Shown: positions 26,781 to 34,141 of the stretch, piece by piece
Numbering within the stretch: position 1 is the stretch's first letter
Layout of the letters: every line of letters begins with the position of its first letter
DNA from: Roseateles sp. SL47
Lineage (GTDB): Bacteria > Pseudomonadota > Gammaproteobacteria > Burkholderiales > Burkholderiaceae_C
Assembly (NCBI RefSeq): GCF_026625885.1
Contig: NZ_CP113068.1
Location: forward strand, 3,162,001-3,226,000
DNA: 64,000 bases
Direction of reading: 5' to 3'
Program-made: the position numbers and the translations under genes
Notes under the pieces: generated by a model
The model's database searches: none
What the model saw: only the letters and a program-made list of their open reading frames with translations
Told to the model about the DNA's origin: nothing

Positions 26781-27269
26781 TCAGCGAGCGGCTTCGGTAA
26801 GCTGGATGACATTGCCGTCGCCCCAGCCGTCGTGAACCGCTAGCGTTGTGGGAAATGAGTATGTCCACCCGCCAGCCTTCCACCAGCATTCGGCCAGCCA
26901 CCCTTTGATAGTGTTGCCAGCCAAGAAATGCCCCGGAAATTCAACCTCATCATCCTCCAGCGAAACGAAATACCTCTCGTCGAATTCTGACAATCCAGAT
27001 AGCGGTAGTTGCAATGCGAGGGAACGGCCTGGGAATAGGGATTGGTCCGTTTGATCTACCTTGTTATTCTGGCCGCAATAGTAGATCCATACAGTCGGCG
27101 CACCACCATCTTCGTCTAGAAAGACCTCAACTTGCGCGTTCTTCACTTCACCATTGACGGCACGACCTAGCAGCGAGCGGAAGGTTTCGATGGCCGCAGA
27201 AGAAACTCGGTCGAGCTCTCGCCTGTAGCGAGATACAAACTGGGACTCAGAAAGGCCAAACGGAATCAT
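26781..27269 (-). CDS. Integron cassette gene, unknown protein
   Basis: The protein has 162 residues from ATG 27269, which lies a few bases after the attC core of the preceding cassette (gttagcgagcaaa, minus strand), the usual spacing for a cassette gene. The sequence is acidic, with AVNGEVKNAQVEVFLDEDGG, FPGHFLAGNTIKGWLAECWW and a Trp-rich end. There is no signal peptide or membrane span. Base composition is visibly less GC-rich than the flanking chromosome. I do not recognise the family. It resembles in style small proteins found in cassettes or as immunity proteins, but no function can be claimed. Confidence 0.65.
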   Translation of the reverse strand: MIPFGLSESQFVSRYRRELDRVSSAAIETFRSLLGRAVNGEVKNAQVEVFLDEDGGAPTVWIYYCGQNNKVDQTDQSLFPGRSLALQLPLSGLSEFDERYFVSLEDDEVEFPGHFLAGNTIKGWLAECWWKAGGWTYSFPTTLAVHDGWGDGNVIQLTEAAR

Positions 27270-27276
27270 TTTGCTC

Positions 27277-27344
27277 GCTAACGTTGAAATTGAGCCGTGA
27301 GCGCCGGCTTGGCGACGCCAGTCGGCTTGAGCGCCTGGTTAGGC
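27277..27344 (-). other. attC recombination site 1
   Basis: On the minus strand the site opens with GCCTAAC (R'' core) and closes with GTTAGC (R' core), 68 bp in all. Imperfect inner arms (CAAGCCGAC / CGGCTCAAT) are complementary. The stop codon of the RDD gene lies in the first core and the next gene starts just after the second core, exactly as in an integron cassette array. Confidence 0.75.
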
Positions 27345-27932
27345 ATTCTGGCTCGGAGGAGATGACTTGACTACGACGGTGCTGGCAATCATGTCGCCAA
27401 GCCGCATGCGTCTATTGCTGAGAAGGAAGACCGCATCGACTATGAAGAAGAAGTGCGTCAGGTTGCGCCAGAAGGATTGGAACCACGAGCATTTCTGCCC
27501 GGTCTCGACGCCAACGACCCGCAGATTCAGAACCTTCTTCCCGAAGCCTTGTCCAGTTGGTGCAGCACGGAACAGCATGTACAGCCACCAAGCAAGCACG
27601 ACAGCGAACTGATGTGCCTCTTCGGAAATCGATCGTAACGGGAAGAACAGGACGAAAGCCAAAATGCTGCAGCCGACAGTGTCGATCAGAAAGGCCACCA
27701 GTCGCGCGGAAGGCTCGCCAAGTAGCTTGTTGAGTTGACGTTCATGTGCATGCCGCTGTGGGACGCGCTCCTGAACCTTCTCGACAGCGGCTGGAGCCAC
27801 ACCGCGGGATTTCAGCACTTGAGCAAGGACGACCTGAGCCTCTTCGGTGAGACCCCGCGCAGACAGTTCTAGCAGTTCCTCGGTGTCTTGACGCTCGTAG
27901 TACTCACGCAAATGATTCATTTGTTCTGACAT
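27339..27932 (-). CDS. RDD-family membrane protein in an integron cassette
   Basis: The protein has 197 residues from ATG 27932; the frame is open further upstream, but that part belongs to an attC site. The N-terminal 80 residues are soluble and helical (MNHLREYYERQDTEELLEL). An RDD membrane domain follows with LVAFLIDTVGCSILAFVLFF, a second span VVLAWWLYMLFRAA, the conserved GQGFGKKVLNLRVV, and a final span before RMRLGDMIASTVVVK. RDD proteins are small membrane proteins of mostly unknown, partly transport-related role. Its stop TAA is part of attC site 1. Confidence 0.82.
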   Translation of the reverse strand: MSEQMNHLREYYERQDTEELLELSARGLTEEAQVVLAQVLKSRGVAPAAVEKVQERVPQRHAHERQLNKLLGEPSARLVAFLIDTVGCSILAFVLFFPLRSISEEAHQFAVVLAWWLYMLFRAAPTGQGFGKKVLNLRVVGVETGQKCSWFQSFWRNLTHFFFIVDAVFLLSNRRMRLGDMIASTVVVKSSPPSQNA

Positions 27933-27939
27933 GTCGAAT

Positions 27940-28050
27940 GCATAACGTTGAAGCTGAGGGCCTAGATTCAACTGGCCGCGCGGAGCTGAAAATATCCATG
28001 CAGCGTAGCGCGGCAAGCTGGCGTACGTCCATTCAAGCGACATGTTAGGG
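27940..28050 (-). other. attC recombination site 2
   Basis: On the minus strand it runs from CCCTAAC at 28050 to CGTTATGC at 27940. The inner arms ATGTCGCTTGAAT and CAGCTTCAAC share a complementary TTGAA core. It is 111 bp long, within the range of long attC sites. The RDD cassette starts immediately after it (TTATGC.. then ATG at 27932). The upstream cassette that should own this site is missing, because an IS5-type end begins at about 28049. Confidence 0.6.
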
Positions 28051-28195
28051 AAGGCCTGCACAAAGCACAGGCATCTGTGCCGGCCACGACCTGAAGTCGA
28101 ATATTGAAGACATGCGCGTCATCGAGGACTGGTTTTCCCGCATTTCGCTGCGCATTTGTCGCCTCCGCGGCGGATCTCGCGCTTTGCAGGCGCAC

Positions 28196-28800
28196 TCATG
28201 CCTGCACCCCGCCCAATTGGCGGCGCAGCATCCACAGGTTGGACAGCGCGAACAAGGTGTGCAACTGCGTCGTGTTCTTCGCCAGCCCACGGTAGCGCAC
28301 CTTCACATGGCCGAACTGGCGCTTGATCACCCGGAACGGGTTCTGCACCTTGGCCCGGATGCTGGCCTTGAGCCACTCCAGCTCATCGATCAGGCGATGG
28401 GACTCCAGGCTCTTGTCCAGTGCTCGGCGCTTTCCGGCTCGCATGGCGATGTTCCAACGGACATCCGGTTTCGCGTCGGCTCGCTTGTCCGCGCCCTGGT
28501 AGCCCGCATCACCGAAGTATTCGGTCTCTTCGCCGTGCAGCAGCGCATTGGCATCGGGCACATCATTGACGCTGCCCGTCGTGCCGCGCACCGTGTGCAC
28601 CAGGCCCGAGTCGGCGTCTACGCCGATGTGGGCCTTCATGCCGAAGTACCACTGCTCTCCATTCTTGCTCTGCTTCATCTCCGGGGCGTGCTCGCCCTGG
28701 GCGTTCTTGGTCGAACTCGGCGCGGCGATCAGCGCGGCGTCCACCACCGTGCCCGCACGCAGCATCAAACCCTCGCTGCGCAGCAAATCGTTCATTGTGG
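28196..28800 (-). pseudogene. IS5-family transposase remnant, N-truncated
   Basis: About 200 C-terminal residues remain: MNDLLRSEGLMLRAGTVVDA, SKNGEQWYFGMKAHIGVDAD, YFGDAGYQGADKR and AKVQNPFRVIKRQFGHVKVR. The DDE Asp and Glu regions are present but the N-terminal domain is lost at about 28800. The element's 3' end runs to about 28049, where ggaaggcctgc directly abuts the attC core ttag. The coding frame upstream of MNDLL does not match the family. It is of another IS5 subgroup than the element at 5.9 kb. Confidence 0.8.
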
Positions 28801-29107
28801 GGCACGACGCGGCGGCAGTGGTCGGCAACATGTCGACAGAAATGGCTTTTGAGGGGCAGATAAGTGTTTTTTCCGAAGCTGTAGAGCGGGGCATAACGCA
28901 GGCGGTGATCCCGAGAAACATGACTTTCGGCCTGTACCGACAGCGGGTACTGCTGCTACCTTCCGGGAAGTAACAACTGCGCCAAAGCGGTCACCCTTCG
29001 AGGGTCTGCCGTTCCTTCCCCATGCTTCGCACGTCACATTCGCAAGACGCTCGACTCTTCAGCCTCAGCACGGGCGGTTCGATCTACGTGAACTGAGTCC
29101 GCGCCGA
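28801..29107. other. Interval between IS5 remnant and T6SS cargo operon
   Basis: On the plus strand a frame ending at 28973 reads MAFEGQISVFSEAVERGITQ and closes VLLLPSGK; another segment of the same frame ends SLSTGGSIYVN at 29096. Neither has a complete domain I recognise. They may be the tails of genes that once preceded the DUF2169 gene and were removed with the IS5 event. Confidence 0.35.
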
Positions 29108-30232
29108 ATGCAGTTGCACATTGGCTCCAAGCACTTTAACGCCCAGGTGATCGTGGCTCTGGACGTGGCAGGCGCAGAGCACTTGGTCATCATGGCCAAG
29201 GCCAGTTGGCGCATCCCGGAGCCGGGTCAGCGCCCGCGCCCCTTGCTGCCACCGGCCTTCGTCCTCAGCGACGCGTATCGGGGCGAGCCCGGGCAAAGCG
29301 CCCTGCGCTACGGCGACGACCTGGCGCGGTTCAAGCCCCGCTGCGATGTGATCCTGGACGCTCACGCGCACAGCCCCGGCGGTGAGCCAGTGACCAGCCT
29401 CATCGCAGGCATCGAGGTGGATGGCTGGCGCAAGCATGTCCGTGTTCACGGGCCCCGGCAGTGGCGCAGGAAAGGGGGAGGTTGGGGCCTGACACCCGCA
29501 CAAAGCTTCTCCAGCATGCCACTGCACCACGGTCTGGCTCTGGGCGGTACCCGTGAGTACCAGCAACAGAGCCAGACCCTGACCGAAGCCCATCTGCACA
29601 ACCCCGTCGGCCAAGGCTGGGCGACGCCACACACGTTGGACCAGTTCGACGGACAAGCGGCTCCGCAGCTTGAGCATCCGGACCAGCCCATCCAGCGGCC
29701 CGATGCGGCACTGCTCCCCCACGCCCTCAGTCCCATCGGCCGGCACTGGATGCCTCGGCGCCAACTTTCCGGCACCTACGACGAGGCTTGGCAGCGCGAC
29801 GTGTTTCCGCTGCTGCCCCTGGACTTTGATGAGCAGTTCAACCAATGCGCGCCGCTGGATCAGCAGTTGCCGTACCTCAGGGGCGGCGAGTCGGTTCGGC
29901 TCATTCACCTGATAGCCGGCCGGCCTCACGTGAGCTTCACGTTGCCAAAGTTTCAGCTACCCGTGCGCATCCTGCGCACCGACTACACCCGAGAAACGCC
30001 TGACCCTGTCGTGGATACCTTGTTTTTTGAGCCTGACGAAGGGCGCTTCAGCGTCGTGTGGCGAACCAGCGTCCCCATTCGGCGGAGGCTCCAGGAATTC
30101 TCTGCAGTGGCTGTTGGTCCAGTGAATCAGGCATGGTGGGAGGCCAAGTCCCTCGGGCTGGATGAGGCCGGGTGTCCAAGCTGCCGGTCTGAGACGGTGC
30201 AGTCCCCGATGTCGTTGCAGGAGGCGACATGA
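29108..30232 (+). CDS. DUF2169 protein, T6SS effector adaptor
   Basis: The protein has 374 residues from ATG 29108. It opens with the family's beta-rich start (AQVIVALDVAGAEHLVIMAK) and contains RYGDDLARFKPRCDVILDAH and CAPLDQQLPYLRGGESVRLI; the C-terminal half has LFFEPDEGRFSVVWR. DUF2169 proteins accompany PAAR-like proteins and type VI effectors and are thought to help load or stabilise them. No signal peptide is present, which fits a cytoplasmic chaperone. It overlaps the next gene by ATGA and heads the operon. Confidence 0.85.
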   Translation: MQLHIGSKHFNAQVIVALDVAGAEHLVIMAKASWRIPEPGQRPRPLLPPAFVLSDAYRGEPGQSALRYGDDLARFKPRCDVILDAHAHSPGGEPVTSLIAGIEVDGWRKHVRVHGPRQWRRKGGGWGLTPAQSFSSMPLHHGLALGGTREYQQQSQTLTEAHLHNPVGQGWATPHTLDQFDGQAAPQLEHPDQPIQRPDAALLPHALSPIGRHWMPRRQLSGTYDEAWQRDVFPLLPLDFDEQFNQCAPLDQQLPYLRGGESVRLIHLIAGRPHVSFTLPKFQLPVRILRTDYTRETPDPVVDTLFFEPDEGRFSVVWRTSVPIRRRLQEFSAVAVGPVNQAWWEAKSLGLDEAGCPSCRSETVQSPMSLQEAT

Positions 30233-31482
30233 TCCTGTGGCGCCATCTGCTCCCACAGGATCAGCAAGCTGCGCCCGCGCAGTTCCCCACACCGTCCACA
30301 CCACAACCGTTTGCAGCAGTGGAGGTGATCGCGGCGGGTCTCTGCTGTGCGGTCGGGCATCAACTGGCAGCGGCCAGTTGTGCATTGCGCGCCAACATGG
30401 ATCACTTTCAGGCCGGCAAGTTCATGACGCCCAAAGGGGATCCACTGCTTCTGGCGCGTTTACCTGACGACAAGCTGTGGGGGCGGCCGCGAATTGTGAA
30501 GTGGCTGATCGAAGCGGCGCGGGACTGTCTTGGAATCACCGCGCATGACGCGTCTGAGGGGGCGGACGCGGTGGTGGCCGAGAAGCAAGGCCCATGGCAC
30601 TCTGATGACACGACTTGCGCGTTGTTGGTTCTTGCGCCACGCCCGGATCCTCACGCCCCACAGGCCGGTCCACCAGGTTCGGCCGAAGCGCAGGCCGCCA
30701 ACATGGCGTTGCAGGTGGCGCAGGCGCTCAACTTGAACCCGCATCCTGCCTCCGGTGTTCTATTCACAGGACGCGCGGGCTTGGCGCAGGCGCTCGAACT
30801 GGCGTCTTCGTGGCTGGCAGCCGGTGAGCTACGCGGCCAGCCTTTGAATCGTGTGCTGGTCCTCGCGGCCGACAGCCTGTTGGATGTCGACCTCATTGAC
30901 CGGTTTCTGGCGGAGCAGCGGCTACTTTGCCCAGGCAACAGTGATGGCTTCATTCCGGGCGAAGCGGCTGCGGCCCTGTTGCTGAGGGCTGCCCGTGTCC
31001 CACCCGCCATGGGTCACGCACAGCCTACCGACACGGATCAGCGGCGGCTACGCATCGTGGGAGTGGCAGAAGGCCAGGAGCCCGCTCGCTGGGGCGGAGG
31101 AATTCCCAACCGAAGCAAAGGCTTGACCGAGGCGGTGCGCAGTGCCTGCGAGCGTTCCGGCGGTGTGCTCCCTCAGGCGCTGAGTTTTCGGGTCAGCGAC
31201 CAGAATGGCGAGAGCTTCTATTCACGCGAGGCCGCAACCGCATTTGCGCGCCTGCGTGTAGGGGCATCTCCGCAGGCCTCGTTCCCTCACGTCACGCTGG
31301 CCGACAAGATCGGCGAGGTCGGCGTCGCCACGGGTGTGGCTGCACTGGCCTGGCTGAGTCATTTGTGGGAGCGACAGCAGCGTCTTCCCGGAGCCCGCCG
31401 GCTGGGCGAATGGGGCATGGGGGTCGTTCATCTGTCCCAAGACGACGGGCGGCGCGCCGCTGTGATCGTGGAACCGAGATAG
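30229..31482 (+). CDS. Ketosynthase/thiolase-fold protein of a T6SS cargo operon
   Basis: The protein has 417 residues. The start region AVEVIAAGLCCAVGHQLAAA and the C-terminal segment LADKIGEVGVATGVAALAWL have the shape of beta-ketoacyl synthase N- and C-lobes. At the usual nucleophile position the sequence VLVLAADSLLDVDL has no Cys, and no clear catalytic His pair is seen, so it is probably not an active condensing enzyme. Relatives occur between DUF2169 and DUF4150 genes in T6SS clusters, with unproven function. It is coupled to the DUF2169 gene by a four-base overlap and followed after three bases by the DUF4150 gene. Confidence 0.72.
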   Translation: MILWRHLLPQDQQAAPAQFPTPSTPQPFAAVEVIAAGLCCAVGHQLAAASCALRANMDHFQAGKFMTPKGDPLLLARLPDDKLWGRPRIVKWLIEAARDCLGITAHDASEGADAVVAEKQGPWHSDDTTCALLVLAPRPDPHAPQAGPPGSAEAQAANMALQVAQALNLNPHPASGVLFTGRAGLAQALELASSWLAAGELRGQPLNRVLVLAADSLLDVDLIDRFLAEQRLLCPGNSDGFIPGEAAAALLLRAARVPPAMGHAQPTDTDQRRLRIVGVAEGQEPARWGGGIPNRSKGLTEAVRSACERSGGVLPQALSFRVSDQNGESFYSREAATAFARLRVGASPQASFPHVTLADKIGEVGVATGVAALAWLSHLWERQQRLPGARRLGEWGMGVVHLSQDDGRRAAVIVEPR

Positions 31483-31485
31483 CAC

Positions 31486-31872
31486 ATGGAAACACACGTC
31501 TACGCCAACGGCGCCGAGATCTGTTCCAAGGCAGCGGACGGCAAAGCCATCTGTGGGCCCGACTCCTGCTGGAGTCCACCAGCACCAGCGGCCGGGCCTG
31601 TGGTGCTGCCGTATGTCAACACTGCCAAGGCTGCCGACCTGCGGGAGGGGAGCCAGACCGTTTTCATCTGCGGCACCGCCATGGCGCTGCGCGACCAGTC
31701 GTATCTGGCTAACAGCACGGGTAATGAGCCGGCGACGCGTAGTTTTCCCATGGGCGTGGCCAGCCACGTCATTCAAGGTAAAGCTTACTTTGTGGGCTGG
31801 TCGACGAACGTCAAGGTCGAAGGGCTGAACGTGGATCGACACGGGGACCCAACCACTCACAACCACGCATGA
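31486..31872 (+). CDS. PAAR-like DUF4150 protein (T6SS spike tip)
   Basis: The protein has 128 residues and is of the DUF4150 family, a PAAR relative that caps the VgrG spike. Typical strings are METHVYANGAEICSKAADGK, LPYVNTAKAADLREGSQTVF and MGVASHVIQGKAYFVGWS; Cys and His residues (CGPDSC, DRHGDPTTHNH) may bind metal. It is a stand-alone tip with no toxin domain fused, so the following gene is its likely cargo. The short C-terminal tail ends THNHA. Confidence 0.85.
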   Translation: METHVYANGAEICSKAADGKAICGPDSCWSPPAPAAGPVVLPYVNTAKAADLREGSQTVFICGTAMALRDQSYLANSTGNEPATRSFPMGVASHVIQGKAYFVGWSTNVKVEGLNVDRHGDPTTHNHA

Positions 31873-31914
31873 AAATGCCCAATCCCGCCTGAGTCTCCGA
31901 CCCTGTATTGCTCC

Positions 31915-33120
31915 ATGGCCACTACTCCCAATACCGGCACCAGCTACTACCTTGACACACCGGCCGTGCGCTCGGCGTGCAAGGATGACTTTGCAAAGAT
32001 CGACAAGGCTTGTGCCCCGGAGACCGAGCGATCCGACAAGAACAAGCATCCCGTGCTGCGCAAGATGCTCGGTGCCGATCGGGTCAAGAAGCTCGACGCC
32101 ATGGCTGACAAGATCAAGGGCAAACACGGCTTCAAGGGCAGCACGGACAACGCCTGGATGTCGCACTGCGACGGGCTGTGGATCAAGCCGGGGACGGACG
32201 CGGAAGAACTCAAGAACTTCAACGACCAGATTCAGCACTTGTCCGACGACCTCGGCGGCGCCATTCAGAGTCAGCTCAAGCCGCTGATGGACAAGGTGGG
32301 ACAGGAGATCAAGGAAAAAGCCATTGCCGAGGCCAAAGAGAAAGCCCTTAAGGCGGGTGGCAGGGCGGCGGCAAGGTGGGGTGTGGCTGCGGCAGGCGTT
32401 GCGGCTGGGGGTGTCGGTGGGGTTGTCACTGAAGCGGTAGCCACTGCTTGGAACATCTGCGACTGGGCGATGACCGGCTACGACGCGGTCAAGACTACCT
32501 CCGCAGCCTGGGGCGCGATCAGCGAAATGAAGACCCTGCTGGGCGTGGCTCAAACTGCGCAGAGCGAGCTGCAATCGCTGGCGGGCAACATGGCCAACAA
32601 GACGCCCACGGAGTTGATGGCCGATGGCATGGGGGTGCTCTCACGCCTGAACGCCTGTACCCGTGCACGACGCTGCCTGTTGGTGCCCTATGGCAAGACG
32701 GATACCAAAGACAGCCTGGGTGGCAAGGGATGCTGCCCCGGGCAGACGGGTCACCACGTGCTGCCGGATGAGATGACCAAGGACGATAACTGTCCAGGGT
32801 ACACCAAGGACGGTGCGCCTACGATCTGCGCCGAAGGAGCCAACAATAGCAATGGTACGCACGGTAGCATCCATCGTCACTTGGAAGTCAATATAAATAG
32901 GCATCGCACCAGCTTGTTTGGTGGTCCTACGCTGAGCTACGGCAAGGCCCGCGATATGGGCATCAAAAGCATCCATCAGACGTTTCCTGAATCGAAATGT
33001 GATGCCGCTTGCCTTCGTGCTCAGCTGGATGCGTACTACAAGGACAAATGCAAGTCGACGTTGCCTGCAGTGGCGGGAGTGCCGAGAGCGGGTGATCGCG
33101 CTGATTCGAGAGCACGATAG
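31915..33120 (+). CDS. Probable T6SS effector with a GHH-type nuclease C-terminus
   Basis: The protein has 401 residues. The N-half is soluble and Lys/Asp-rich (DKNKHPVLRKMLGADRVKKL). A helical stretch at about 120-150 is Lys/Ala-rich, then comes a glycine-rich hydrophobic segment (RWGVAAAGVAAGGVGGVV). The C-terminal third carries GQTGHHVLPDEMTKDDNC with GHH near residue 279, and later THGSIHRHLEVNINRH, which resembles the Tox-GHH2/HNH-like nuclease toxins. Activity on DNA is inferred from that family. It lies after the PAAR-like gene and is followed, 7 bases later, by a probable immunity gene. Confidence 0.75.
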   Translation: MATTPNTGTSYYLDTPAVRSACKDDFAKIDKACAPETERSDKNKHPVLRKMLGADRVKKLDAMADKIKGKHGFKGSTDNAWMSHCDGLWIKPGTDAEELKNFNDQIQHLSDDLGGAIQSQLKPLMDKVGQEIKEKAIAEAKEKALKAGGRAAARWGVAAAGVAAGGVGGVVTEAVATAWNICDWAMTGYDAVKTTSAAWGAISEMKTLLGVAQTAQSELQSLAGNMANKTPTELMADGMGVLSRLNACTRARRCLLVPYGKTDTKDSLGGKGCCPGQTGHHVLPDEMTKDDNCPGYTKDGAPTICAEGANNSNGTHGSIHRHLEVNINRHRTSLFGGPTLSYGKARDMGIKSIHQTFPESKCDAACLRAQLDAYYKDKCKSTLPAVAGVPRAGDRADSRAR

Positions 33121-33127
33121 GAAGAAG

Positions 33128-34138
33128 ATGATTACAACCACTGAGTACAAACAGCACCTGACGGGCTACAGCATCGTCGACTGTGCGGTCAGAGCCAGAG
33201 ATTTGTATTACTTCGTTGCGCGGAATGATGAGCAAGCAGCAGCCGCTAGCGCCATCTCGCAGGCTCGGGTGATAAAGCGCATCGTTTCTTGCTTCTTGGA
33301 TGAACCGCTCGGAAAGGCACTCAGCGATGCTGAGTTGACAGGGTTTACAACCATCTGCGCGGGAGCCACGCAGAAGCCCCTGTCACAGTTCGTCGGTGCG
33401 GACAGTAGTGGCAAGGTGTATGCAATCGGCAGTGGCGTCAGCGAGATGCAGGCCGACATTCCCAGAGCCCTGGAGGGCCCATTGCGCGGCGGTGTTCGCC
33501 GCCTGCGCACCATTGATGGCTGGCTTTTTGTGGCCGGAGACTTTCATTCCGTCGCCAAGCGTTTAGGCAAGGATCAATGGCAAAACCTCTGCTTGAACCT
33601 GCCGCAGCCCACCCAGGCCGACTCGGACGATGTGGACCGCTCCGACAACATGTCCTTCTGCGACATCGACGGATTCTCTGGCGATGAGCTGTACGCCATT
33701 GCAGGCCAGGGGCGCGTGTGGAGGCTCAAGGACGGTGCCTGGGCACGAATGCCATTCCCGTCCAACATGTACCTGGAGTCCGTGTGCTGCGCGGGCGATG
33801 GCTTCGTCTATATCGGTGCACAGTCGGGCGCGCTCTACAAGGGCCGCGATGAACAGTGGGAACTCATCCACCCAGGGGCGATGACATTGCCGTTCCAGGA
33901 CATCGTCTGGCACGCGGGCCGTCTGTGGTGTACCTCCAGCTATGGACTGTGGACACTGGAGGGGGGGCGTCTGGTGGAAGCCGATGTCCCTCCCAAGGTG
34001 AAGGTGTGCGCAGGTCACCTCTCCGTGGCGGATGGTGTGATGCTCATGGCTGGCACACACGGTGCCGCTTTGCACGATGGTCAGCAATGGCAAGTGATCT
34101 TCAATCGCCTGGAAATGGAACAGGCCATCAAGGGGTGA
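33128..34138 (+). CDS. Probable immunity protein with beta-propeller-like repeats
   Basis: The protein has 336 residues from ATG 33128; the longer open frame upstream overlaps the effector and lacks a good start. After an N-terminal helical part, the sequence shows repeated short beta motifs ending in G-x-W or similar: RLRTIDGWLFVAGDFHSVAK, ELYAIAGQGRVWRLKDGAW, FVYIGAQSGALYKGRDEQW and RLWCTSSYGLWTLEGGRL. This is a beta-propeller or WD-like layout. It has no signal peptide. Its place directly after the toxin gene suggests that it neutralises the effector in the cytoplasm; this is inference. Confidence 0.6.
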   Translation: MITTTEYKQHLTGYSIVDCAVRARDLYYFVARNDEQAAAASAISQARVIKRIVSCFLDEPLGKALSDAELTGFTTICAGATQKPLSQFVGADSSGKVYAIGSGVSEMQADIPRALEGPLRGGVRRLRTIDGWLFVAGDFHSVAKRLGKDQWQNLCLNLPQPTQADSDDVDRSDNMSFCDIDGFSGDELYAIAGQGRVWRLKDGAWARMPFPSNMYLESVCCAGDGFVYIGAQSGALYKGRDEQWELIHPGAMTLPFQDIVWHAGRLWCTSSYGLWTLEGGRLVEADVPPKVKVCAGHLSVADGVMLMAGTHGAALHDGQQWQVIFNRLEMEQAIKG

Positions 34139-34141
34139 GTC

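Noticed and set aside
28548..28973. A plus-strand gene of 141 codons
   Set aside because: Its first half is antisense to the IS5 remnant; only the last 45 codons could be a real gene tail, and these have no start.
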